A stretch of DNA of 64,000 bases from Paenibacillus vietnamensis (GTDB lineage: Bacteria > Bacillota > Bacilli > Paenibacillales > Paenibacillaceae): positions 87,791 through 151,790 of the forward strand of contig NZ_JAHMHW010000013.1 of assembly GCF_020169515.1 (NCBI RefSeq), given 5' to 3'. Shown here piece by piece: positions 25,014 through 34,465 of this stretch. The notes beneath the pieces are model-generated. The model worked only from the letters and a program-made list of their open reading frames with translations. It made no database searches and had not been told where the DNA came from. Numbering within the stretch: position 1 is the stretch's first letter; each line of letters starts with the position of its first letter. The position numbers and the translations under genes are program-made.

Positions 25014-26252
25014 ATGTTCAATACGATCATGTTCGTGGTTCAGATTTTGTTCGCCATACTAGGCGTGTACCAGTTGTTCTTGACGTTTTTCGGATGGCAC
25101 CGCAAAAAAGAGGATCTTTCCCACAAGCCAAAAAAATCATTCGCCTTGCTGATCGCGGCCCATAACGAAGAACAGGTCGTCGGCGCTTTGATCGAAAACT
25201 TGCTGAAAATGAAATACCCGCGGGAGCTGTATGACATATTTGTAATTTGCGATAACTGTACGGACGGTACGGTTAACGTTGTAAAAAGCTATGAGGGCGT
25301 CTACGCCTGCGTCCGTGAAAATCCGGCGCAGCGCGGCAAGGGCTATGCCGTCGAGTGGATGCTGAAAGAGCTTTGGAAAATGCCGAAAAGCTACGACGGC
25401 GTTGCGATTTTTGATGCCGATAACCTCGTAGCCACCGATTTCCTGCAGTACATGAACAATGATTTGATTAACGGGCATCAGGTGATTCAAGGTTACCTGG
25501 ATACAAAAAACCCGAACGACTCCTGGGTCAGCTCGGCCAATGCGATCAACTACTGGTTCTGCAACCGGCTATGGCAGCTGCCGCGCACGAATCTGGGGCT
25601 GGCCAACTTCCTCGGCGGAACCGGCATGTGCTTCGACGCAAAGCTGCTGAAGGAAATGGGATGGGGCGCGACGAGCCTCGTAGAGGACCTGGAGTTTACG
25701 ATTCGCTGCATTCAGAGAGGCATCTATCCGAAATTCAACTTTGAAGCGAAGGTGTTCGACGAGAAGCCGATCACGTTCCAGGCTTCCGCCCGCCAGCGTC
25801 TGCGCTGGATGCAGGGGCATTTCGACGTCACCCGCAAGTACATGCTGCCGGTGCTGTGGCAGGGCATCAAGGAACGCAGCTGGACGAAGATCGATGCGGC
25901 TTTGTACGTATTCAACGCCTATAATTATTTGGCCGGCTTTTTTATCGCGGCGATTATTTGGGGAGACATCGCCTTGTCGGGCGGAGACAACGTAACGTCC
26001 GTATACAATCTGCTGCCGGTATGGCTGAGCGTACCTTACATGGCATACATTCTGGTGCAGATTCCGCTTTCGATGTATTTGGCGAAGGTGTCCTGGAAGC
26101 TGTATCTGCGGATCCCGACGTTCCTGCTGTTCACTTTGTCCTGGTGGCCGATCACGGTGCATGCTTTCTTCACGCAAAACAACAAGAAGTGGAGCCATAC
26201 GCAGCATACCCGCGTAATCCGCCTGGAAGAAGTTCAAAGCAAGCAGCTTTAA
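25014..26252 (+). CDS. Family 2 glycosyltransferase, membrane processive type
   Basis: A 412-residue membrane glycosyltransferase. It has an N-terminal helix (about 5-26), then the GT2 core with HNEEQVVG, Asp80, the DAD motif at 134-136, ED at 224-225 and QRLRW at 261-265, then several C-terminal membrane segments. This is the pattern of polysaccharide synthases related to cellulose or poly-GlcNAc synthases, so it may make a surface polymer. The ATG at 25014 has AAGGGGG; an in-frame ATG at 24924 has no site. Confidence 0.88.
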   Translation: MFNTIMFVVQILFAILGVYQLFLTFFGWHRKKEDLSHKPKKSFALLIAAHNEEQVVGALIENLLKMKYPRELYDIFVICDNCTDGTVNVVKSYEGVYACVRENPAQRGKGYAVEWMLKELWKMPKSYDGVAIFDADNLVATDFLQYMNNDLINGHQVIQGYLDTKNPNDSWVSSANAINYWFCNRLWQLPRTNLGLANFLGGTGMCFDAKLLKEMGWGATSLVEDLEFTIRCIQRGIYPKFNFEAKVFDEKPITFQASARQRLRWMQGHFDVTRKYMLPVLWQGIKERSWTKIDAALYVFNAYNYLAGFFIAAIIWGDIALSGGDNVTSVYNLLPVWLSVPYMAYILVQIPLSMYLAKVSWKLYLRIPTFLLFTLSWWPITVHAFFTQNNKKWSHTQHTRVIRLEEVQSKQL

Positions 26253-26302
26253 GACGCAGCCTTCAGCGCCGGCAGGCGCCGAATAAAATTGCGAGTGGGC
26301 GG

Positions 26303-26332
26303 TTGACACTGCTTTGGCGGCTATGGTATAGT
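26303..26332 (+). promoter_or_regulatory. Promoter of the infC operon
   Basis: TTGACA (26303), an 18-base spacer and TATAGT (26327). Confidence 0.75.
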
Positions 26333-26338
26333 AGCACG

Positions 26339-26515
26339 GTAACATTTCACTGAAAATTCATGACGCACAAGCAGAAGCACCCGCTTCTCACCTCCCGGCG
26401 CAGGCTGGTTGGTTCGCGATAATCGATTGGTCATTCCATTGTTTCAAACGAAATAATGATTTGGCATAAATGTACGGTTATGAGATGCGGGTTCTTGCGA
26501 ACCCGCATTTTTTTA
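26339..26515 (+). promoter_or_regulatory. L20-type attenuator leader of infC-rpmI-rplT
   Basis: About 180 transcribed bases before infC contain a hairpin near 26372-26388 and a strong terminator: ATGCGGGTTC-TTGC-GAACCCGCAT (26485-26508) plus TTTTTTT. In B. subtilis the same operon is controlled by L20 binding its leader and causing premature termination. The gap holds no gene. Confidence 0.7.
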
Positions 26516-26558
26516 TTGTGTGAGTACATGAAACAGACCATTTTGGAGGTGGCACGTT

Positions 26559-27074
26559 ATTAGCAGAGAACATCAAATCAATGATGAAATCCGGGCCAGA
26601 GAAGTACGTTTAGTCGGAGCTGAAGGGGAGCAAATCGGCATCAAGCCGATTCGCGAAGCGCTGCAGCTTGCAATCGATCTTAATCTGGATCTGGTGAACG
26701 TTGCTCCGACGGCCAAGCCGCCGGTATGCCGCATCATGGACTATGGCAAATTCCGCTACGAGCAGCAGAAGAAAGAGAAGGAAGCCCGCAAAAACCAGAA
26801 AATTGTCGACGTGAAGGAAGTATGGTTCCGCGCCAACATCGACGAGAACGACTACCAGACGAAATTCCGGAATGTCGTTAAGTTTCTGAATGAAGGCGAC
26901 AAGGTTAAAGCTTCCGTCCGCTTCCGCGGCCGTGAAATTGCCCACGCATCGCTGGGACAGAAGATTTTGGACCGTCTCCAGCAAGAGGTTGCCGAATTAT
27001 GCAGCGTTGAGCGCGCTCCGAAGCTGGAAGGCCGGAGCATGATTATGATTTTGGCACCGAAAACAAACAGCTAA
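26559..27074 (+). CDS. infC: Translation initiation factor IF-3
   Basis: A 171-residue factor that binds the 30S subunit and checks the start codon and initiator tRNA. Translation begins at ATT (26559) right after GGAGGT; the reading SREHQINDEIRAREVRLVG is the conserved N-terminus, so the ATG at 26694 is internal. The C-terminal domain keeps VRFRGREIAH. An AUU start is the classic self-regulatory feature of infC, because IF-3 discriminates against it. rpmI and rplT follow. Confidence 0.96.
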   Translation: MSREHQINDEIRAREVRLVGAEGEQIGIKPIREALQLAIDLNLDLVNVAPTAKPPVCRIMDYGKFRYEQQKKEKEARKNQKIVDVKEVWFRANIDENDYQTKFRNVVKFLNEGDKVKASVRFRGREIAHASLGQKILDRLQQEVAELCSVERAPKLEGRSMIMILAPKTNS

Positions 27075-27109
27075 CAACTGGATTACGACTATTAAGGAGG
27101 ATAACTGTT

Positions 27110-27310
27110 ATGCCTAAGATGAAAACTCACAGCAGTCTGAAAGACCGCTTCAAAATTACCGGTACTGGTAAAGTAAAACGTTACAAAGCTTACCGTAACC
27201 ACTTGCTTTCGCACAAATCCGGCCGTCAAAAACGCGTACTTGCTGGCCAACCGCTTATGGCTGCCGGCGACGTTCGCCGTCTGCAGCAAGGCCTTGCTAA
27301 CTTGAAATAG
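27110..27310 (+). CDS. rpmI: 50S ribosomal protein L35
   Basis: A 66-residue basic protein (MPKMKTHSSLKDRFKITGTG...) with the conserved HLLSHKSGRQKR stretch. It has AAGGAGG at normal spacing and lies between infC and rplT in the universal operon. Confidence 0.97.
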   Translation: MPKMKTHSSLKDRFKITGTGKVKRYKAYRNHLLSHKSGRQKRVLAGQPLMAAGDVRRLQQGLANLK

Positions 27311-27357
27311 TAGTTCGTTATTTATAAACAAAATCAAACCACAGGAGGTTTCCACAC

Positions 27358-27717
27358 ATGGCAAGAGTGAAAGGCGGCTTTGTCCGCACTCGTCGTCGTA
27401 AAAGAATTCTAAAGCTGGCTAAAGGTTATTTCGGTTCGAAGCATCGCCTGTTTAAAACCGCGAAGGAGCAAGTAGGCAAGTCCCTTATGTACGCTTACCG
27501 CGACCGTCGCAACAAAAAACGCGACATCCGCAGACTGTGGATCGTTCGTATCAACGCGGCTGCCCGCACTAACGGTCTTTCGTACAGCAAATTGATGCAC
27601 GGCCTGAAACTTGCCGGCGTTGAAGTAAACCGTAAAATCCTTGCTGACCTTGCAGTTAACGATATCGCTTCGTTCAACTCGCTGGCAGGCATCGCCAAAG
27701 AAAAAGTTAACGCCTAG
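27358..27717 (+). CDS. rplT: 50S ribosomal protein L20
   Basis: A 119-residue rRNA-binding protein with a basic N-terminus (MARVKGGFVRTRRRKR) and GLSYSKLMHGLKLAGVEVNRK. It has an AGGAGG site, is last in the operon, and is likely the repressor of its own leader RNA. Confidence 0.97.
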   Translation: MARVKGGFVRTRRRKRILKLAKGYFGSKHRLFKTAKEQVGKSLMYAYRDRRNKKRDIRRLWIVRINAAARTNGLSYSKLMHGLKLAGVEVNRKILADLAVNDIASFNSLAGIAKEKVNA

Positions 27718-27730
27718 GCGTTATAAGACA

Positions 27731-27765
27731 GGGGCTGTTCCCATTGGGGACAGCCCCTTTTTTTG
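27731..27765 (+). terminator. Terminator of infC-rpmI-rplT
   Basis: GGGGCTGT pairs with ACAGCCCC, followed by a seven-base T run. Confidence 0.9.
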
Positions 27766-27912
27766 CGTTTGACGGCTTGCGGCGTTTTCATGCAGTGAAC
27801 CTCATCCTATCAATGCGGTAACCGCACAAATATATTTATAGAGTACAAACAAACAGGCATCTCCCGACGATCCCGAATATGCTGTAGGACAACGGGAAAG
27901 GAGGGATTTTGC

Positions 27913-28290
27913 ATGCGAAACGTTTCCAAAAAGGATGTTCGGAAACTGGTCGGCAAATCCATTTATGCAGTTCGCCGCGACGGCTCTGTCGTTACCGGAA
28001 AGCTTGTTCGGATCAGCCGGAATAAACTGGTTCTGGCACCGCTCAAAAAAGATAAAGGCAAGGTCGTTAAAACAAATGCGATATTGCCGCTTGTATTGTT
28101 CGACCTGCTGGCCATCGGCACGTTTTGGGGAGGCGGCTTCGGCTGCTGCGGCGGCTTCGGAGGCGGCTTTGGTGGCGGATTCTGCGGCTGCGGCTGCGGC
28201 GCTCCAATCGGCAAATGCTTCAAGGGCGGCTACGGCGGCTACGGCGGAGGTTACGGCGGCTATGGCGGAGGCTACGGGGACTTTTATTAA
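27913..28290 (+). CDS. Gly/Cys-rich protein with a short basic N-terminal domain
   Basis: A 125-residue protein. The first 60 residues (KLVGKSIYAVRRDGSVVTGKLVRISRNKLVLAPL) look like a small beta-barrel of Sm/SH3 type. The rest is Gly, Cys and Tyr repeats: GGGFGCCGG, GGFGGGF and a run of GGYGG. Tyr/Gly/Cys-rich tails occur in spore coat and crust proteins, so a coat role is possible but unproven. GGGAAAGGAGGG precedes the ATG. It is monocistronic. Confidence 0.7.
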   Translation: MRNVSKKDVRKLVGKSIYAVRRDGSVVTGKLVRISRNKLVLAPLKKDKGKVVKTNAILPLVLFDLLAIGTFWGGGFGCCGGFGGGFGGGFCGCGCGAPIGKCFKGGYGGYGGGYGGYGGGYGDFY

Positions 28291-28326
28291 TTAACTAATG
28301 GCGGGTGCCGGATTTCTACTCGGCTA

Positions 28327-28779
28327 TTATAGCGGGGCCAGCGGCTTAAGCAGCTCGTAGCAGCGAAGCTCCGGGACATAACGGACGGTTTGGTAACCAA
28401 GCTTGTTGTACAGCTGATGCGCTTTGCCGTTAACTTCATCCACGAACAGCCTTGCGACTTTGCAGTGGCTCGCTTGTCCGTAGGCCTCGCTATAGGCCAT
28501 TAGTTTTTTGCCCCAGCCTCGGTTTCTATGTGCGGGGTGCGTAACCATCATATCGAGATACAGCACCTCGCCCATCACTTCGAAATGGAGGAAGGAGACC
28601 GGCGCGCTTTTTTTGGACAAGGCTGCTACATAAGTGACGCCTCGCCTGAACCGCTTCGGCAGCTCGCGGATCGTCTGGGCGTCATGCTGATGCACGGTAT
28701 GGGAAAGCGGGATCAGCTCGGTCCGGATCAGGCGGAGCAGCTCGGCCTGGTCGTACCTTGGATCGTACAATCGGATCAT
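28327..28779 (-). CDS. GNAT family N-acetyltransferase
   Basis: An acetyltransferase of 150 residues. The cofactor region LDMMVTHPAHRNRGWGKKLMAYSEAY contains RNRGWG, and QLYNKLGYQTV closes the domain. The start is placed at 28779 (MIRLYDPRYDQAELL), where the domain begins; the frame stays open to 28962 but that part has no site and overlaps the ilvB promoter. The substrate is unknown. Confidence 0.85.
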   Translation of the reverse strand: MIRLYDPRYDQAELLRLIRTELIPLSHTVHQHDAQTIRELPKRFRRGVTYVAALSKKSAPVSFLHFEVMGEVLYLDMMVTHPAHRNRGWGKKLMAYSEAYGQASHCKVARLFVDEVNGKAHQLYNKLGYQTVRYVPELRCYELLKPLAPL

Positions 28780-28912
28780 GTCATCATTCCGTTTCTGCGG
28801 CGCATAGCAAAATAACGCTGCATGAATTTGCCGAAAAGGGGCTAAACTAGTATATGTGCCAAGGGCGCCGCTTGCGCCTGCTTCCTTTTTGAGGAAGAGT
28901 TGTTTATGGTCC

Positions 28913-28941
28913 TTGACGAACCTGAATTCTGGGCATATAAT
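28913..28941 (+). promoter_or_regulatory. Promoter of the ilv-leu operon
   Basis: TTGACG (28913-28918), a 17-base spacer, TATAAT (28936-28941). It transcribes the T-box leader. Confidence 0.85.
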
Positions 28942-28948
28942 AAAAGAA

Positions 28949-29328
28949 GTCTTATCTACCACGTACCGGTTAAAGCGTCATGTGGTAAATACACAATCGG
29001 CAATGATGAGGACGAAGTGCTAAGGGCTCTTTTGATCAGAGAGCGGACAGATTAGCTGCAACTGTCGCCAAAATCCCTTTTCTACGAGCTCACCTCGGAG
29101 CTGTTCCCTTGAAAAGCAACAACGAATGCTGTTGCGTATTAGGGGGAATCGCAGGGCAAGCGTTACAGTGCCAACGGTAATGAACGATCGTGCACGCGTT
29201 CTTACCTGTTGAGGTTATGCATCGGGAGATGCGTAACGAATTTGGGTGGTACCACGGAAGATCAACCTTTCGTCCCTCTTCGCTTCAAGTAGAAGCGGGA
29301 GGAACGAAAGGTTTTTTTGTTTTTTTTG
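28949..29328 (+). promoter_or_regulatory. T-box leader, probably leucine-specific
   Basis: This 380-base untranslated leader ends in the conserved T-box bulge GGGTGGTACCACGG (29244-29257). A terminator follows: AACCTTTCGT at 29264 pairs with ACGAAAGGTT at 29304, then a T run. A candidate CTC specifier (leucine) sits at 29094-29096 on the 3' side of stem I, with a second CTC at 29089. Uncharged tRNA-Leu is expected to favour the antiterminator. Downstream genes make leucine, isoleucine and valine, consistent with this. Confidence 0.88.
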
Positions 29329-29343
29329 AGAGGAGGATGACTA

Positions 29344-31089
29344 ATGGTAACGCAAGACGCAACACGGAAGTCAAAAGAAGAATTGAAGGAAAGGCTCTCG
29401 AAGCCTGAGGTCATATCTGGTTCGGAGATCCTGCTACGCAGCTTGCTGCTGGAGGACGTCGATTGCGTATTCGGCTACCCGGGCGGAGCGGTATTGTACA
29501 TTTACGACGCGATGCACGACAATCCGGATTTTAACCACGTCCTGACGCGCCACGAGCAGGGAGCGATTCACGCAGCGGACGGCTATGCCCGCGCAAGCGG
29601 CAAAGTTGGCGTATGTATCGCAACTTCGGGTCCTGGGGCAACGAATCTGGTGACGGGCATCGCCACGGCTTACATGGATTCCGTCCCGTTGGTCGTCATT
29701 ACGGGCAACGTCATTTCGACCCTGATCGGAAGCGACGCTTTCCAGGAGGCCGACATTACGGGCATCACGATGCCGATTACGAAGCACAGCTATTTGGTTC
29801 GCGACGTAGCGGATCTGCCGCGCGTCATTCATGAAGCCTTCCACATTGCCAATACAGGCCGCAAAGGCCCGGTTTTGATCGATATTCCGAAAGACGTATC
29901 GGCAGCCAAAACGCTGTTCAAGCCGGTTAAGGAAGTAAGCATCAGAGGCTACAATCCGACCGTATCGCCTAACAAAAATCAGGTGGATAAGCTGATCAAA
30001 GCGATCGAGCAGGCGGAACGCCCGATTATTCTCGCCGGCGGCGGCGTCGTTTACTCCGGGGCGCATGAAGAGCTGCTGGAATTCGTCACGAAGACGCAAA
30101 TTCCGATTACGACTACTCTGCTTGGCCTTGGGGCGTTCCCGAGCGGCAACGATTTGTGGCTCGGAATGCCGGGCATGCACGGTACGTATACGGCGAATAC
30201 GTCCATCCAAAACGCGGATCTGCTGATCAATATCGGCGCACGCTTTGACGACCGCGTCACGGGCAAGCTGTCCGGCTTCGCTCCGCTCGCGAAGATCGTC
30301 CATATCGATATCGATCCGGCTGAGATCGGCAAAAACGTGCCGACCGACATTCCGATCGTAGGCGACGTTAAGACGGTTCTTCAGGTTGCTAACCAGCTGG
30401 CGAAGCCGGCTGCCAAAGCGGACGCTTGGCGTGCGCAGCTGAAAGCATCCTCTGCCGAGTATCCGTTCAGCTACACGGATTCCGAAGACGAGCTGAAGCC
30501 GCAATGGGTTGTTGAGCTGATCCACGAAACGACGAACGGCGACGCAATCGTAACGACCGACGTAGGCCAGCACCAAATGTGGGCGGCCCAGTACTACAAA
30601 TTCAATAAGCCGCGTTCCTGGGTAACCTCCGGCGGCCTCGGCACGATGGGCTTCGGCTTTCCGTCCGCTATCGGCGCGCAAATGGCCAACCCTGACAGGG
30701 TTGTCGTTTCGATCAACGGCGACGGCGGCATGCAGATGTGCGCTCAGGAGCTTGCGATTTGCGCCATCAACAACATTCCGGTTAAGGTTGTCATTCTCAA
30801 CAACCAGGTGCTCGGCATGGTCCGCCAATGGCAGGAGCTGATTCACGAGAACCGCTTCAGCCATATCGACCTGGCAGGCAGCCCGGACTTCGTTAAGCTA
30901 GCCGAGGCCTATGGCGTTAAAGGTTTCCGCGCTACAAACAAAGAAGATGCCCGTGCCGTTTGGGAAGAGGCGCTGAACCATCCAGGTCCTGCGGTCGTTG
31001 AATTCGTCGTTCGCAAGAATGAGAACGTGTATCCGATGGTAGCCCAAGGAAGCACAATCGACCAAATGATCATGGGGGATGCAGAATGA
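29344..31089 (+). CDS. ilvB: Acetolactate synthase, large catalytic subunit
   Basis: A thiamine-diphosphate enzyme of 581 residues making acetolactate or acetohydroxybutyrate. It keeps EQGAIHAADGYARA (catalytic Glu), the GDGGMQMCAQELA and NNQVLGMVRQWQEL parts of the cofactor site, and a FAD-binding middle domain. It has GAGAGGAGG before the ATG and is the first structural gene after the T-box. Its stop overlaps ilvN by four bases. Confidence 0.97.
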   Translation: MVTQDATRKSKEELKERLSKPEVISGSEILLRSLLLEDVDCVFGYPGGAVLYIYDAMHDNPDFNHVLTRHEQGAIHAADGYARASGKVGVCIATSGPGATNLVTGIATAYMDSVPLVVITGNVISTLIGSDAFQEADITGITMPITKHSYLVRDVADLPRVIHEAFHIANTGRKGPVLIDIPKDVSAAKTLFKPVKEVSIRGYNPTVSPNKNQVDKLIKAIEQAERPIILAGGGVVYSGAHEELLEFVTKTQIPITTTLLGLGAFPSGNDLWLGMPGMHGTYTANTSIQNADLLINIGARFDDRVTGKLSGFAPLAKIVHIDIDPAEIGKNVPTDIPIVGDVKTVLQVANQLAKPAAKADAWRAQLKASSAEYPFSYTDSEDELKPQWVVELIHETTNGDAIVTTDVGQHQMWAAQYYKFNKPRSWVTSGGLGTMGFGFPSAIGAQMANPDRVVVSINGDGGMQMCAQELAICAINNIPVKVVILNNQVLGMVRQWQELIHENRFSHIDLAGSPDFVKLAEAYGVKGFRATNKEDARAVWEEALNHPGPAVVEFVVRKNENVYPMVAQGSTIDQMIMGDAE

Positions 31090-31571
31090 AAAAGCACACG
31101 ATCGCAGTAATCGTCAACGATCAGCCCGGCGTTCTGCAGCGCGTATCCGGCTTGTTCGGACGCCGCGGCTTCAATATTGAAAGCATCACGGTAGGCTCCA
31201 GCGAGGAAGCCGGCTTGTCGCGTATGGTTATCGTCACTACAGGCGATGACCATACGCTGGAGCAAGTGACCAAGCAATTGTACAAGCTGATCGACGTCAT
31301 CAAGGTCGTCGATCTCAGCTCGAATCCGATGGTTGCACGCGAGCTTGCGCTCATCAAAGTGAGCGCGGAGCCGGCATCCCGTCCTGAAATTCTCGGCGTC
31401 GTCGAAACGTTCCGCGCCGCGGTCGTCGATATCGGCACTCATTCCCTTATCGTACAAGTTGTCGGCGACACCGAGAAAATCGACGCAATGGTCGAGCTGC
31501 TTAAGCCGTACGGCATCCGCGAGCTTTCGCGGACTGGCGCGACTGCCCTTAACCGCGGCAACAGCAAGTAA
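31086..31571 (+). CDS. ilvN: Acetolactate synthase, small regulatory subunit
   Basis: A 161-residue regulatory partner that confers valine feedback. An ACT domain begins at once (HTIAVIVNDQPGVLQRVSGLFGRRGFNIESI), followed by the C-terminal ALS-S domain. Coupled to ilvB by an ATGA overlap. Confidence 0.95.
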   Translation: MKKHTIAVIVNDQPGVLQRVSGLFGRRGFNIESITVGSSEEAGLSRMVIVTTGDDHTLEQVTKQLYKLIDVIKVVDLSSNPMVARELALIKVSAEPASRPEILGVVETFRAAVVDIGTHSLIVQVVGDTEKIDAMVELLKPYGIRELSRTGATALNRGNSK

Positions 31572-31593
31572 CGGCAGCAACAAAAGGTAAACA

Positions 31594-31654
31594 TCCCGCT
31601 TTGAGCGGGAGTTTAAGGGGAGAACCGCTGCACATGCGCCATTCTCCGCTTAAA
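31594..31654 (+). repeat. Two RNA hairpins between ilvN and ilvC
   Basis: TCCCGCT-TTG-AGCGGGA (31594-31610) and a longer stem, TTTAAGGGGAGAA (31612) with TTCTCCGCTTAAA (31642). Neither has a T run, so they look like processing or stability structures rather than terminators. Confidence 0.6.
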
Positions 31655-31696
31655 CACCCGTTCAAAAGGGTTAAATTAAAGGAGGCAATTATTAAA

Positions 31697-32689
<993 letters not shown>

Positions 32690-32729
32690 TAAAACCCGCA
32701 ACAACGTAATAGTTTTAAAAAAACTTTGT

Positions 32730-32799
32730 ATCCCGGTTCGCGGGCAGCGCGTGACAAAGCGTCGAGTACGTCCGTCACGCGTTCGATGCGCACCGGGAT
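32730..32799 (+). repeat. Large intercistronic hairpin between ilvC and leuA
   Basis: ATCCCGGT (32730-32737) pairs with ACCGGGAT (32792-32799), with an inner stem GCGCGTGAC / GTCACGCGT. No T run follows. It is likely a 3' stabiliser of the ilvC message, as known for this operon in B. subtilis. Confidence 0.65.
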
Positions 32800-32836
32800 G
32801 ATTTTGTTGGTGAACGACCGGAGGTGGAAGGCAAAC

Positions 32837-34381
32837 ATGCGGAAAATTTATATTTTCGATACTACGCTTCGCGACGGTGAACAATCGCCGGGCGTTAATC
32901 TGAACACGAAGGAAAAGGTGGAAATCGCGCTTCAGCTCGAGAAGCTTGGCGTAGACCGGATCGAAGCCGGCTTCCCTGCCGCATCGCCAGGCGATCTTGC
33001 AGCCGTGAATGCCGTTGCACGCGCGGTTAAGAACGCTACGATCATCGGCCTGTCCCGCTCGCGCGAGCAGGATATCGACGCTGTGCGCGAAGCGCTGCAG
33101 GGCGCGCAGGATCCGTGCATCCACTTGTTCCTGGCGACAAGCCCGATTCACCGCAAGCATAAGCTGCGGATGGAGAAGGAGCAGGTGCTGGAAACGGCGG
33201 AGCGCGCAATTCGTTACGCGAAGCAATATTTTGATAAAATCGAATTTTCTCCTGAGGATGCAGGCCGAACCGAGCTTGACTTCCTTTGTCAGGTGACGGA
33301 TATGGCGATCAAAGCAGGCGCTACGGTCGTCAACATTCCGGATACGGTCGGCTATATGAACCCTCAGGAATTCGGCAACATCTTCAAGACGCTGAAGGAA
33401 AACGTCCCGAACATCGAGACGATTCAGCTCAGCGCGCACTGCCACGATGATTTGGGCATGGCGACGGCCAATGCGCTTGCGGCGATTTTGAACGGCGCGG
33501 ACCAGGTTGAAGGCACGATCAACGGAATCGGCGAGCGCGCGGGCAACACGGCGATCGAGGAAATCGCAATGGCGCTTGCTACCCGTCCGGACTTCTTCGG
33601 CGCCCAAACGACGCTGAACCTGAAGGAAATCGCGAAGACGAGCCGTCTGGTCAGCAAGCTGACAGGGATGGTCGTTCCGGGCAATAAAGCGATCGTCGGT
33701 GCAAATGCGTTCGCCCATGAATCCGGTATCCATCAGGACGGCATGCTGAAGGAGAAAACGACTTATGAGATCATTTCACCTGATACGATCGGTCTGAAGG
33801 AATCGAAGCTGGTGCTCGGCAAGCACTCCGGCCGCCATGCGTTCCGCGAGAAGCTGATCGATCTCGGCTATGAGCTGGAGGACGAGGCGCTGAACGCGGC
33901 GTTCGCCAAGTTCAAGGATTTGGCTGACCGCAAGAAAAACGTCAGCGACGAGGATCTGTACGCGATGCTGGAGGAAAAGCTGATCGACTCGCCGGAGGTA
34001 TTTGCCTTGGAAGCGATTCAGGTAAGCTACGGCAATCAATCGACGCCGAGCGCATCGGTTCGCATCCGCAAAGCCGAAGGCGCGGTTGTGGAGGAAGTCG
34101 CCATCGGCAACGGTTCGGTAGACGCGATCTACAACGCGATCGATAAGGTGACGCAGGAGCCGGTTGAGCTTGAGGATTATTCGATCAAATCGGTATCGCA
34201 GGGCAAGGACGCGCAGGGCGAGGTGCATGTCGTGCTGAAGCAGGACGAAGTGTCCGCGACGGGACGCGGCCTTAGCACGGATATCCTTGAAGCGAGCGCT
34301 CGCGCTTATATTGACGCGCTGAACCGCCTGATCGAAAAACGCAAGTCGCCGGGCCGCCGCGATAAGATGAGCTTGATTTAA
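32837..34381 (+). CDS. leuA: 2-Isopropylmalate synthase
   Basis: A 514-residue enzyme that condenses acetyl-CoA with ketoisovalerate in the first leucine step. DTTLRDGEQSPG near the N-terminus, SAHCHDDLGMATANA with the metal His pair, and GAGIHQDG-like NAFAHESGIHQDGMLK are present; the last 110 residues are the leucine-binding regulatory domain. The ATG at 32837 has GAGGTGGAAGG. The frame extends upstream through the hairpin but lacks a site. Confidence 0.96.
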   Translation: MRKIYIFDTTLRDGEQSPGVNLNTKEKVEIALQLEKLGVDRIEAGFPAASPGDLAAVNAVARAVKNATIIGLSRSREQDIDAVREALQGAQDPCIHLFLATSPIHRKHKLRMEKEQVLETAERAIRYAKQYFDKIEFSPEDAGRTELDFLCQVTDMAIKAGATVVNIPDTVGYMNPQEFGNIFKTLKENVPNIETIQLSAHCHDDLGMATANALAAILNGADQVEGTINGIGERAGNTAIEEIAMALATRPDFFGAQTTLNLKEIAKTSRLVSKLTGMVVPGNKAIVGANAFAHESGIHQDGMLKEKTTYEIISPDTIGLKESKLVLGKHSGRHAFREKLIDLGYELEDEALNAAFAKFKDLADRKKNVSDEDLYAMLEEKLIDSPEVFALEAIQVSYGNQSTPSASVRIRKAEGAVVEEVAIGNGSVDAIYNAIDKVTQEPVELEDYSIKSVSQGKDAQGEVHVVLKQDEVSATGRGLSTDILEASARAYIDALNRLIEKRKSPGRRDKMSLI

Positions 34382-34384
34382 CAG

Positions 34385-34438
34385 AATAGGGGTTGTTCGG
34401 AGAGTCCGGTCAGGACTCTCTCGAACAACCCCTATTTC
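34385..34438. terminator. Terminator between leuA and the MFS gene
   Basis: A long stem pairs AATAGGGGTTGTTCG with CGAACAACCCCTATT over a GAGAGTCC-type inner stem. The T run is weak. It serves converging genes. Confidence 0.75.
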
Positions 34439-34465
34439 GTTAAAAATCCATACAATACGTATGAT

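Noticed and set aside
28125..28285. GGC-rich repeat at the end of the Gly/Cys-rich gene
   Set aside because: Explained by Gly codons in a coding frame; not a separate element.
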